DNA from: Phoronis australis
Lineage: Eukaryota; Phoronida; Phoronidae
Direction: 5' to 3'
DNA: 36,170 bases
NCBI GenBank assembly: GCA_002633005.1
Contig: NMRA01000566.1
Coordinates: 230,944 to 267,113, forward strand
The notes under the pieces are model-generated. The model did no database searches. It saw nothing but the letters and a program-made list of their open reading frames with translations, and was not told the origin of the DNA. Every line of letters begins with the position of its first letter. The stretch's first letter is position 1. The position numbers and the translations under genes are program-made. Below are positions 25,601 through 35,275 of the stretch, piece after piece.

Positions 25601-26196
25601 TCTCTTTCGCAGTGGGAGATGCATGGTACATGATGTCCTTCATCCAAGTATATTTCAAAAGGTTCGCCTTCTTCCGTAACCCATTTCTACATCCCACCGC
25701 ATATCAGTGGAAATATTCCGGTGTTATGATAGCAGGAGAGATGTTAAAATGCTATTCATCACCAGTAGGTTGACACCTCCCGGCTGCATTACATGACAGC
25801 TGTACATGTACATGTAGGTGGCAGTAAACACGAGTTCTCCTGATCGCCGTCTTTGGGCATAGTGAATTTCAATATGGTGAGGTTATTTCGAAAGTCAGCT
25901 ATTACATTGCGGACCAGAATTACCAGAACAACATTTAATTTTAAGATCTCAAGATATTTGGTGGGCGAACGGACACAACAAGAAGAACTAACTTCACATT
26001 TGACAACAACAGTTACAATCATTTTAGAAATGAAATAAGTGTCATCGCATGATGTGACTACTATAGCCGGTACAACAGCCTACCGTTCAGTAACGCTAGG
26101 ACCTCGCTAAACAGCAAGACTTCGTGGGATTACGTGAGATACTGCCATGTATTTTGAATGAGAACACGTTATTATTCTCAATTTCCGTAATTTCAG

Positions 26197-26280
26197 ATTC
26201 CTGTACGTGTGCATCAGTTCAAGAACGATCTGAGTGACGACTACGTTATCTTTGAAATTGTATAGTTACCACCTGAGTGT
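26197..26280 (+). pseudogene. Terminal ependymin-related exon interrupted by TAG
   Basis: After a clear acceptor, 22 sense codons end FEIV. A TAG follows, and the same frame then continues LPPECKN, matching the EIPPECK ending of the intact gene at 11277-11299. The Cys codon is at 26278-26280. Preservation of the post-stop motif suggests that the stop is recent or that the stop can be bypassed; sequencing error is also possible. Confidence 0.55.
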
Positions 26281-26393
26281 AAAAACGTAGTTATTTTCTT
26301 TGGTTATTTTTTGTTCACTTTTTGGTTCATATTGTTTTAATGATTCTCTATTGCCAATTGTTTCGTCATTATTTAATGTAATAGCAAGCTGAT

Positions 26394-26474
26394 ATTGGTG
26401 AATGTGCCCCAACTCATCGGGAAGGTAAGGCAACTTGCCTTACCTTCCCGATGAGTTGGGGCACATTCACCAAT
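26394..26474. repeat. Near-perfect palindrome, 39-bp arms, one-base centre
   Basis: Arms 26395-26433 and 26435-26473 are exact reverse complements around the C at 26434. The flanks continue AGCTGA...TCAGCT with a two-base bulge on the left. Such a sequence could extrude as a cruciform or form a very stable RNA hairpin. It starts about 115 bases after the last ependymin-like codons of the second EPDR copy. Confidence 0.9.
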
Positions 26475-26953
26475 CAGCTAATAGACTTTGGTAATACGTT
26501 AGAAGAAAAAAATAATCTAGCTCTGAAAGTGTATTTTCTTCGACTCAATCGCGTGAAATCGGGACCAAAACTGCTATCAGCTGAAAGACATTATTAGTGT
26601 TGTGTGCGACGTGTTAAAACATGAAACCCTTTCATTTTACACGGGTAGTTTAAACTGTTTTAATTTAACGCGCTCCTACAAAACTTACATCCTTATACGA
26701 CTTGAAGCCCTCAAAGTAGTTCAAAAACTGTTCAAGTCTAAAACGTTTTCTGAAACGACGAATTGAAACTTTTTAAATTAGGAAACGAGTTTTCAAGGGC
26801 TTGAAAACTTGACAAAGACCTAACATTTGTAGTGGATCGTGTAGTTACAGTACTATCTCATTTAGCTCCTAGCCATTTAAAGCGATGCAGTTGAGTAGGT
26901 GATAAACAGTAAACTTGTTGCTACTGAGCTGTAAGCTATTTTGTGCATAAAGA

Positions 26954-26959
26954 TTTATT
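26954..26959 (-). terminator. AATAAA poly(A) signal overlapping the stop codon
   Basis: The TAA stop of the Cys-rich terminal exon is part of AATAAA, giving a very short 3'UTR. This compact arrangement supports the exon as a real gene end. Confidence 0.55.
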
Positions 26960-27126
26960 GTTGACCAAGTGGAACACAGACACACTCATGTTCAACCACT
27001 GGCAAAGTTATCCAAGGACAATCCGCATCACGGTCACATCTAACATCGCGTTCGGAAGTCATTCGCCTAGTCACACATCTGCCGTCGAAGGGTTTCCCGT
27101 TCTTGTCTAGCTCACGGCATTTTTCC
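26955..27126 (-). CDS. Terminal exon of a Cys-rich secreted protein, IL-17-like ending
   Basis: On the minus strand an acceptor (tgtactcttttcag) opens an exon in phase 2 that encodes about 56 residues and ends with TAA inside an AATAAA signal. The six Cys are spaced C-x13-C-x12-C-x5-C-x11-C-x-C. The segment CVTRRMTS followed by a Cys, then PWITLPVV, and the end HECVCVPLGQQ resembles the last part of interleukin-17 family cytokines, where a V-L-R-R strand and Cys precede a V-x-V-G-C-T-C-V ending. The coding character is good (charged, no low complexity, splice site plus poly(A) signal). The IL-17 assignment is my inference; other cystine-knot families remain possible. The full IL-17 core was not found, although a 27340-27540 minus-strand open stretch with a PWT motif could contribute. 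Confidence 0.5.
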
Positions 27127-27339
27127 CTGAAAAGAGTACAATTCAACATATCACGAAAAAAGATTTATATCGCCAAAAGCACCTGTTGGGCTTAGGCGAA
27201 TATTGGGGTAGGAAGCAGAAGGGGAGAGGGTGGGGCGAGATAGCTTCCCGCAATACTCCGTGTGGTATAACGTAACAGTTATTCAATAATTAGTTATTAA
27301 ATCTTTCGTACATGAAATCAAAATTGACCAATTCTTGTG

Positions 27340-27538
27340 TTGCATGGTTGTTTTGAGAGATGCTTTACTGAAATGTCCGTGAAATGCAACATCCGTAGGT
27401 TATCGAATGAGATCACCCCCAATGTCCACGGTAAAGCTCGGTATGGTATACTGGCGGGCCGTCCGGCAGCGTTATCACATGTGGCGTGTGCACGGACTCT
27501 ATTTATTTTGCATACTAGACTGTTACGTCTTAACTGAA
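27340..27538 (-). CDS. Possible internal exon, unrecognised
   Basis: After the acceptor-like gatttcag, the minus strand is open for more than 60 codons, containing CKINRV, TCDNAAG and RALPWTLGV...DNLRM. A donor-like GTAAAG follows DIS. The PWT...D-N-x-R arrangement is reminiscent of the IL-17 core (C/S-P-W...D-x-N-R), and it lies just upstream of the Cys-rich terminal exon. However, the phase (0) does not join directly to that exon (phase 2), and codon bias is not distinctive. Treat it as a weak candidate. Confidence 0.18.
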
Positions 27539-27825
27539 ATCAACTGCAGTAAGTTAATTCTTGATTGCTTTGTGTTGCCCAGACAGCCAAAGCTAAATAG
27601 ATGCGCACAGCCTCATAAAGTCTTTGAACATAACATTTTGGTTACTTGGAAGAGATAAAAGTTATCCCAATGTCACATCCTACACCCTTACACAAAGTTG
27701 ACTATTTGTGTTATATTAATCAAAGCTAACCACAGGTCATGGGCAAGGTAACCGCACGCAATAAATCCGAACCTTCATATCAGTGCGTGCGCACAGAAAC
27801 TAGACCTTTCCAAACCCTCTGCTTC

Positions 27826-29560
27826 AAGAAGCATCCCTGGTTGAACCTCTTGTGTGATGTGAAATGCTGTCTACTGCATTCAGACAAAAAACTGTTAACA
27901 TTAAGCTAGAAATTGATGGAACAATTATTCATTGAGTATGTTTCTCAAAACTGGAAAAAAAAAACAAGTGAACGTTTTCTCGATCATGAAAACGAAGATA
28001 CCAGGTAACGGTAGACAATTTCAAGTTTTGTTGTTCCAGTGCAGCAGTGAACATTTCCACTTAGATGTCTGGAAAAAAAGAAAAGGGATCAAGCAATACA
28101 CAGAGTTATGGTCCTCAAACAGTTGTCAAGTCTAAAATTTTTATTGCCTCAAAGTCTAGACATTCTTGTTCACAAACCAGAAGAAGGTAATGAATTCGAT
28201 TATTGAAGTTTCAGAGTGAATTCTCGCTAAATCTGCTGCGACAGCTGGAGGCAAATAATCAACATTTGACGCCGGATACAATCAATGACAATTTCCAGTA
28301 CGGCAGCTGTTGAGCGTTTACCCATGATAGTTGGTTTGCTATTTTGGCAGATGAAGTGAGAGGTATTTCAATTCTGGAGCAGCTGTCTCCTTGTGTAAGA
28401 CATGTCGTCCGGACGACAACTTGATAGAATTTGAAATTTAGAACTTTCCTCACATTAATCAATGTAACATCAACTCAAGCGGATCTCATTGCAGCAGCTA
28501 CTCAAGACGTTTTGATACGTTACACGCACATGCACATCTTTGATATTTAGAAAAGAATTTCCCAGTTAACAAAATGATCGCTGAAACGCATGATACTGTT
28601 CAAACGCTGGAAGGAATAAATTAACGGTGTGGTGGAAACATCAGACCTTCGTGACCAGATAGAATGTCCGGGTAAGGGCTAGTAAAGTCGTACTAGGAAA
28701 CTAGGAATGCATTATGAAGCAAATAAACAAGACTTGAGCAACACCATTAATATCTAAAAAAGATGGAGGAGTGTTAGCTCAACTGGAATAATTCTCCACA
28801 TATTTTGGCTTGCGACTTCCATATACAGTTTCTAGCTCCACTCCATAGAGTAGATGTCTACTATAGTTTAATGCAAAGACAACTCCGTTCAAGGCGAATA
28901 AGTTCACACAACAGCACTCTCTGAAGTTAAGAAGGGAATGAACGTTCCCTTCCCTTTTCGTCGACGTGTGCGTGAAAGCAAGATATCTCATCAACGAACC
29001 TGTGCTGCCAACGTATGACGTGCAAGCACCAAAGAGGATTGAAGAGGAACAATCTGTACCTCACTGGTTTTCTTCTCTCAGGGAATATTTTCGCCGTGCA
29101 GGTGAACTGTGGGATACTCGACAAGGTAATAGGAGAAATGGATGAGCACTTCGACCAAAAGTCTTTGTACCCCTTAAGCCATTTAAGAACTTCGTGCAAT
29201 AGAGCTCAGTGAAGAGACGACATTGAAATACCTGACGTGACCAGTAACAGTTACAGGTAAGATCTTGACCTGCGAAAGTTAAGTCACCAGCTTTGTTTTC
29301 TTCCTGATCTTAGTGATATGGCAAAATGCAGCCCTGCGTTTGCTAACTTAAGAAGAGTGACTAGTATTCGCAAATTGGTGAGCTTCATGCAAGAGTTGTC
29401 AGCCGCCAGGAAGATGCTAAGTGAAGTTCAGTCTTTGGTAAGACGATACCTAACGATCCCAGTTATCGCAACGACAGCGTAAAGAGGCTTCTCGTCATGC
29501 ATCCGCTTAAATTCAAGTCTGAGGTAGTCCACGACACTGAAAAGACTGACCAACGTGGAG
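27826..29560 (+). mobile_element. Decayed hAT-family transposase
   Basis: Landmarks occur in the hAT order but in shifting frames with many stops. KKHPWLNLL...C near 27826 resembles the TTF-type zinc finger. SWFAILADEVRGIS...EQLS near 28329-28400 is the catalytic-Asp strand. LREYFRRA near 29078 shifts frame to ILDKVIGEMDEHFDQ near 29115-29160. RYLTIPVIATTA*RGFSS near 29444-29500 is the dimerisation region (usually ...TIPVSTASAERSFS), followed by a weak KRLTNV. It lies on the plus strand between the candidate first and last exons of the minus-strand Cys-rich gene. The many frameshifts mean it is old. I did not find its terminal inverted repeats or 8-bp target duplication. Confidence 0.7.
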
Positions 29561-29721
29561 GAAGGAAGCGACAGACTCACTGTGTCTAAGAGATATAGCA
29601 TGTTTCAGCCAACGACATGATTGCTGTGTCATTCTTCATCTTCTCTTGGAGTATTATTCTTAAGTAGGTCCATACATGTATGTCTTTTTTGCTGTGTGAA
29701 ATTTCGGGTAAAGAATTGTAA

Positions 29722-29890
29722 TATGCATACATATGTACGAGCATACATACATGAAGGCATACATAAATACATACTCACATACACACACATACATACATAC
29801 ATTTGCACTGCATACATGTACAGATATACATACATACATGCATGCATACTTATATACATGTACATACATACATGTGCATAGATGTATGTC
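29722..29890. repeat. CATA-rich microsatellite
   Basis: Long impure run of CATACATA units with interspersed TACATGTA. The open frames crossing it (Tyr/Met/Cys- or Thr/Ile/His-rich) are artefacts of the repeat. Confidence 0.85.
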
Positions 29891-30109
29891 CTCAACTTTT
29901 TAAACATCTCCTACTTAACACTTACCTATCTAGATCGCACTTTGAATCCACAAACGGTATTCGCAGTTTGTAGCACATCTTTATCTTTGTTACTTGTTCG
30001 ATTGTTTTTATGCAAGGTTGAAGCTCTTCGTTGTTCTGGCAATCAGCGCCAGAGCAGGTTTGGTTTGTTCCAGGGGAGGCAGTAGTTCCAGGGTTAGAAC
30101 TGCCACCAC

Positions 30110-30202
30110 CTGGCTCTGAACAGTCGCAAGTATGGCTACAGTTGCAAGTGCAAGTATGAACAACTTTGTCAGTGTTATGATCTGATTCCCGTTTCTCAAC
30201 AT
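30110..30202 (-). CDS. Candidate signal-peptide exon on the minus strand
   Basis: From an ATG at 30202 the minus strand reads MLRNGNQIITLTKLF, then a long Ala/Leu/Ile/Val-rich stretch, and reaches ATVQSQ at a CAG|GTGGTG donor-like site. This has the form of a signal peptide or signal anchor ending at an exon border. It lies about 3 kb upstream of the Cys-rich terminal exon on the same strand and could be its first exon. The phase leaving here (0) does not fit the phase entering the terminal exon (2), so at least one more exon would be needed. A different frame over the same bases (29922-30239) encodes a Cys/Gly/Pro-rich peptide, so only one of the two, or neither, is likely to be real. Confidence 0.28.
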
Positions 30203-30239
30203 CGGTAACTGCCCCGGGCTTTGAGACGACTATTTTCAT

Positions 30240-32030
30240 GAGGGTGACGTATGTCAGCAGCGTAACCTAGGTGAAAATATAGTGACACTGAGGCCAGAAA
30301 ACATCGAAGTATTTCGTCTACTCATTGAGTTGTGACAATATTTCTCAGAATCTTGGTAACACTCCACGACCGGCGCTGAATCCCGACATTTATCTTATTG
30401 TCACATAAGCGTTGAATCCTCTCGAGGGAAATACGGCCATGCAATAATGTTTTCTGTATTCACCTCCCGCACTGCTTCAACAGTGACCTCTGACATTGAA
30501 GGTTCAAAAGGTACATGTAGGTCAATGTCGACTCGACGTCGTTAGCCGGTTAGATCATCAAACTTTCGGAAAATAGCTTTAAGTAATACAATTGTAGCAG
30601 TGTAAATATCAATCAACATGCAACCAGGTCTCAGTCGTAACATCTGGAACAGGACTGTTAATTATACGACAGTTCTGTCTCAGTTTTCAATCGCTAAGAC
30701 ATATCGTCTGCAACTCAGGCACCAATTCTTCGCCAATATCAAACACTGTTGTCACTGGCCATGACGGCACCCGATACTATCGGCGACAGTATTACACGAG
30801 CAGTATCGACGACCGTCCCAGCAACACGTGATCCTATCCATGCTACAGAATCCGTAGCCAGCCAGCTAGCTGTATCAACAGACTGTCGTGTATTTAATAT
30901 ACAGCTTTGTACCAAGGCTGCAGAATCCGTAGAAATGCGACAACGTACCTGCAACAACGCTACATCAGACATATTCGCCGGAGCTGTATGTCCAAAAAAG
31001 TGAATTAGTGAAATATGCTGTTTTTAAGATACATTTGAAAAAAGAAGCCACTCACTCACAGTTTGTTATCATATTGTGAATACGAACTCGTCCGGGTATT
31101 CGTTTGACGTTCGTAAGCAGACGAACGCTGGAAACTTCAACGCCAGATGTCGCAGGACCGCGCAGAAGAGGAAATAAGATCGTTCACGACTTTAGGGCAC
31201 TCACGACTTTAGGACCTCTGACGGTATATATCCAAAACCGTGCCGTGTCTATCCAATATCGTTCAAATTGAACTGATCTCTGTTTACTTTGTACGTGCAG
31301 GAAGCTAGTTTATTTCGTCTCCATATGAACCTAAGCCTTTAATTCGAATTTGGGTGCATGATCCGTGTGAGAAACACAATTACAGTGTATAGCTAAATAG
31401 ATCGTAATATTATGATTTGCCATTGGAGCTAAGACTTGAATTTCTATCGTCCATAGCATTAGCCGGTGGTTGACATGTGTAGAGTATTACACGAAAAAAG
31501 GCGAAACGAAACGAGACATAATGAGGCTTATTCAGCAGAATACTCCTTCGAGGGAAATAGGTTTACACATGTATGCCCACACAAGTATTACACATGCCCA
31601 TTTAACATTTGTTTGAGTTGGTATATTTTGTTTCATAGAAATGCTTTGGAACACAACACTGGCGATTCTAGCTTCCTAAAATTTCTTCCACACGTCGGAA
31701 CAACACGCGCTCTTAAATTTTACATAGTGCATTAATTCACGAATGCTCGTTGCAATAATGAAGAGGAGGAAGATAGAATCGTCCGAAGTTAATGGTTGTC
31801 TTGAATGGCATTTGAATTATTACAATTTAAGTTTGTTTATAGGCCACAGCATAGCTTGATCCGTAAGACGACAAAACAAAATTAAAATGCACAGATTACT
31901 CCAGCGGAGATATTTTTTTACGTGAGCAAGAGACCGTGAAAATGTGTTCAGGGCGCACAGTAATATATTTATTTTTTTGCATCACCGCTGAACTATGGAA
32001 CAGGCCTAGTGTCACTTTGTGAAGAGTCAT
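30240..32030. other. Non-coding stretch with no supported gene
   Basis: Frames on both strands over 30739-31003 are open, apparently because of short repeated words such as ACAGAATCCGTAG and GTATCGAC. No splice or family evidence supports a gene. Confidence 0.45.
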
Positions 32031-32032
32031 TT

Positions 32033-32080
32033 CTGACACGTGACCTTGCTCGCACCCAGCCTAAATAATGGGGGCTCAAA
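32033..32080. repeat. Short direct repeat, left copy
   Basis: Shares the order TGACACGTGACC, TGCTCGCACCCAG and GGGGGCTC with 32333-32380. Spacing between copies is 300 bp. Possibly the two ends of a small insertion directly before repeat copy B. Confidence 0.5.
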
Positions 32081-32332
32081 TTTTTGAAAGTGCGAATCTT
32101 TTACTAAAAACGATGTCCGTTCACAACTAAGAACTGTGCATTCGCCGAATTTAGGTAGTTCGTGCCTTTTTAGTGTACTTTTGTCCCGTTTTCTACTTTT
32201 TAGTTTTTGTTTTTCTGAAGTGGACCTTTTGCCCACTTTGCCGAATAGAGTTCCGAAGATTTGTTCTTTGACGAGCGCGAACACGTGTTCGACAAATGGC
32301 CGGCTGTGTTACTGCAGCGTTAGCGTGTGAGC

Positions 32333-32380
32333 AATGACGTGTCACCATGCTCGCACCCAGGGAGATTTCGGGGGCTCGAA
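32333..32380. repeat. Short direct repeat, right copy
   Basis: Second copy of TGAC-x-TG-CACC, ATGCTCGCACCCAG and GGGGGCTCGAA. It is followed by a run of C and about 80 bp later by the 1-kb repeat. Confidence 0.5.
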
Positions 32381-32460
32381 TGTGCTCCCCCCCCCATAAT
32401 AGCGCCAGTGGCGGGCTCACATAATTATCTGGCTGCCGCCACTTAATTGAACGCCAGTAA

Positions 32461-33478
32461 AGGCACACGTGACTGAAAATAATTTTCTCATCAATAGGTA
32501 CATTAAATACGACAAGCATGCATGCATGTTCTTTCCGGCAGTCTCCAAACCCCTTCTTTCGGAAAATGCAGTTCTTGATGTACATGTGTATTACATTCTG
32601 CCTGCCTCTGACAGAACAACGTACAGTGTGATCTTATTACATAATTTACTAGGTCATTTGCCTCGCCAGCGACTTCTTTACTGTGATTTTAACTTTCCTA
32701 TAGATAGCTATATTTTAACAAGGCTCTGTTCATTTCACATTGCTCCGTTTTGTTTGTTTTCGACAAAGCATGTACAGTAGGCCTAGCACAACAAAAAATT
32801 ACTACAACCTACTGTACGGTAATAAGTTACTGTGAACTGCGGTAAAACGGTTATGGAAACAAACAATACATTTACATGTACGTTTAAAAGAGACTTCTGA
32901 ATATGGTATGGTATTATTCTTATACTGATACTGTTTGCAAAATTGTGTTGCAAAAACAGGAAACAAAGCATCAGTTTTGAATGGAACTCATAATAAAATT
33001 TTAATGAGTGTAACAAAAGTATGGCATAGAAATTCGTGAACAACTTACTGAAAATATGAACTTCATCGCCAGGTGTTCTGATCGTTGTAGTCCGTCAAAA
33101 TTGACTCGTTCCTGCTGCTTCAAGTTTCTTGCATTGCACTATTATATATGCATGCGTATGCATACAGGGTGTTTCAAAACTGTGGGACACCAATGGCTTC
33201 CCTATACAGTGTAGGCAACTATGCACGTCTGTTGTAGACAAAATGAATCGTGTCACTGAGTTTTTAATTGTAAGTTAACATTTCAAAAGTTTTCTGTTAA
33301 TGCTTAATGGAAGAGATACAAAGCCCTCTGAGAAACAAAATAACTGACGGTCAGTTGTCACTGTTACACATTCCCAGGGACAAAAGCACTGATTTAGACT
33401 GCATTGTGACAGACAGTCACCAAGGCCATAGGAAGACTGTCTTTGTGTTTTTAACATATACGGCCTGAGCACGTTCAA
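32461..33478. repeat. Interspersed 1-kb repeat, copy B
   Basis: Second copy of the family seen at 13467-14426, about 19 kb away in the same orientation, diverged by substitutions and small indels. It contains the same CAGGGTGTTTC..AAACTGTGGGACACC block near 33165-33195. No intact reading frame is shared with copy A. Confidence 0.7.
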
Positions 33479-33479
33479 A

Positions 33480-34800
33480 ACAATTTACGGCAATTAGAGA
33501 GGCTATCCTTTAAGAACGCAAACACTGCTAAAAGTTTTTGGCGGCATGTTTAACTGTATGGGAAAGTACTCTGTAAATGAATATGTCGTAGACAAAAATG
33601 ACGACGCCATGTCAGTTGCAGTTGGATTTTACATAACTATGCTATTCTGTAAAATTTGTGTAATTATACTGTAAGTGCACTATTAACTTGTCCGTTAGAA
33701 CTGTTCAAGGTCCCAGGCTATGGTTTCTGTTTTCTATCGGACTATCGGGCATGCCCAGTGGCGTCGTTCACGGTTTCGAGTTGAGCATGCGGAGCAGTTG
33801 CAAATGCGAGTGGTGGAGAACTAAGTGGAGCAAGCCGATTTTTATATTAGCTTCTATTTTCACTGTTAAAATGCATGTCTAAGTCGCGAATACGATGATG
33901 AATTTATCCAATCAGCACCAGATATTTTACGAAGTTAGCTTTTATCCCTCGGTTCTCTGCCTCTCTGATGCGGGGTTGATTTGTGATCACAATGTTGGTA
34001 AATTTCAAAAAAAGTAACGACACTTAAATATCCATACAGTACATTACACCCTAAGCAGAAACTTAAGTGTCAATAACATCGTACCCACATTACCTTAAAG
34101 TGCTTAAAGAGTACACACCATGACCAGAGACAAAAAATTTAACAATTATTATTCTGTTATCAGGGTTGTACGTAATGGGTGAGAGGACCGTTTCCGCCGT
34201 TGTCGTTTCATACCAGTGCGATACTGAGGAGTTGTGAGGAAAGTGCGGAAGCCGCATTTTTCAGACATAAATAAGTGCATTTGTAAATGATTTAGTTACA
34301 GCAACTTGACTGAGAACGTTTTTGTGTTCAAATTTCCTAAATACGTGAAAGTTGCACAGAAATGGCATGGGTTTGTGCGCCGCACGACAGTGTGGAATGT
34401 CAGGCAGCGTGGAACGTGCGATTCAATCGTGAGACAGACTTGGTTCGGCACATTTCAAGGACCTAGCACAAAAGCGGCGTTACGATGAAGGACTCGCCAC
34501 CTTATAAGTGTATTAATGCAAATTTTATAAATAAGGAGCAAACTGCTTCCATTCTAGGGCCAGTGATAGGCTTTCGAACCTGGCCGAAATTGAGTGCTAC
34601 GACACGTACATGTAGGCTGATGAAATGCATCGTGTTTAGACCGTGCTCATTCCATTATAGCAATAGCCAATACGGGTGACTCAGGTTTACTGTGGCCTTT
34701 GTCAGTGATTATTATTGATCGTAATCTATTTTGCCCGGGGTACGCCACGAGCTATGTTGCAGAATAAAAAAGAAGAGGATTGCGAATAATGTCAGTTTTG
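33480..34800. other. Non-coding stretch between repeat copy B and recombinase element
   Basis: AT-rich DNA with only short, unsupported open frames. I see no repeats or conserved motifs beyond scattered TACATGTA-like words. Confidence 0.45.
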
Positions 34801-35094
34801 ATGACGTAAATAGATTAAACTAAATAAGACTCTGCAAGATGGGCATGGAGAAGACGCCATAATGACAGCATGGGAATGCTGACATCGCCCATCCGAGGAA
34901 GCGGAATCCCCGGGCAACAACAAGGTTAGACCTTGATAAAATATAGGTTCTAATAACAGTATAACGGAAAATTAGAATACTAAAGTCTAGAATATAAAAA
35001 AAACTAGAATATAGAAAATTCGAATATAACAAACAGCTAAGCAAAATGCAACAATGGAGTAACTATAACTAATGAATAGAAATTGCAAAGCCTG

Positions 35095-35225
35095 CAACTA
35101 CAGACCTTTGGCCGCAGGCTCTAACAACAGACCTGCGAACGGGAGGAGACCGGCTGCAACAACAGACCTGACCTAGGGGGCTGAAATAACAGACCCAGAG
35201 CAATGGGAGGGGCTGAAAAGAAAAG
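35095..35225 (-). repeat. Short ACAGACC repeats downstream of the recombinase relic
   Basis: Near 35100-35195, at least four AACAGACC(T/C) units recur at irregular 25-35 bp spacing in GC-rich sequence unlike the AT-rich DNA at 34800-35050. It probably belongs to the non-coding 3' part of the recombinase element. Confidence 0.4.
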
Positions 35226-35275
35226 TAAGAGAAATGGGGAGCTGCAACAACAGGCTCGTCGGGAGTTCAGGAAGC

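Larger units (their letters stand above)
21491..26280 (+). pseudogene. Second ependymin-related gene, partial and probably decayed
   Basis: Three exon-like blocks match the 3' half of the first EPDR gene. Block 1 (21491-21618) reads with an intact frame and contains NAT and LLGSTVVD, aligning with FIMGSTVTD of the first gene. It enters in phase 1 like exon 4 of that gene and ends at a GTAGGC donor. Block 2 (25613-25647) follows the acceptor tctctttcgcag and reads GDAWYMMSFIQ, aligning with GDKTAYIMASV; it also enters in phase 1 and leaves in phase 0 at GTATAT. Block 3 (26197 onward) follows aatttcag in phase 0 and reads VHQFKNDLSDDYVIFEIV, then TAG (26263-26265), then LPPECK in the same frame. 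The exon carrying the Cys-x-Pro segment and all 5' exons were not found. Either this is a pseudogene with a new stop, or a protein lacking the last Cys. Introns of about 4 kb hold no recognised coding exon. Confidence 0.5.

Noticed and set aside
29629-29907. Overlapping frames rich in Tyr, Met, Cys or Ile, His, Thr
   Set aside because: They are translations of a CATA microsatellite.
30739-31003. Opposed open frames on both strands
   Set aside because: Openness on both strands comes from short repeated words; no splice or family evidence.
32193-32585. 130-codon minus-strand frame
   Set aside because: It spans the short direct repeat, a poly-C run and the start of the 1-kb repeat; the frame is not conserved in copy A.
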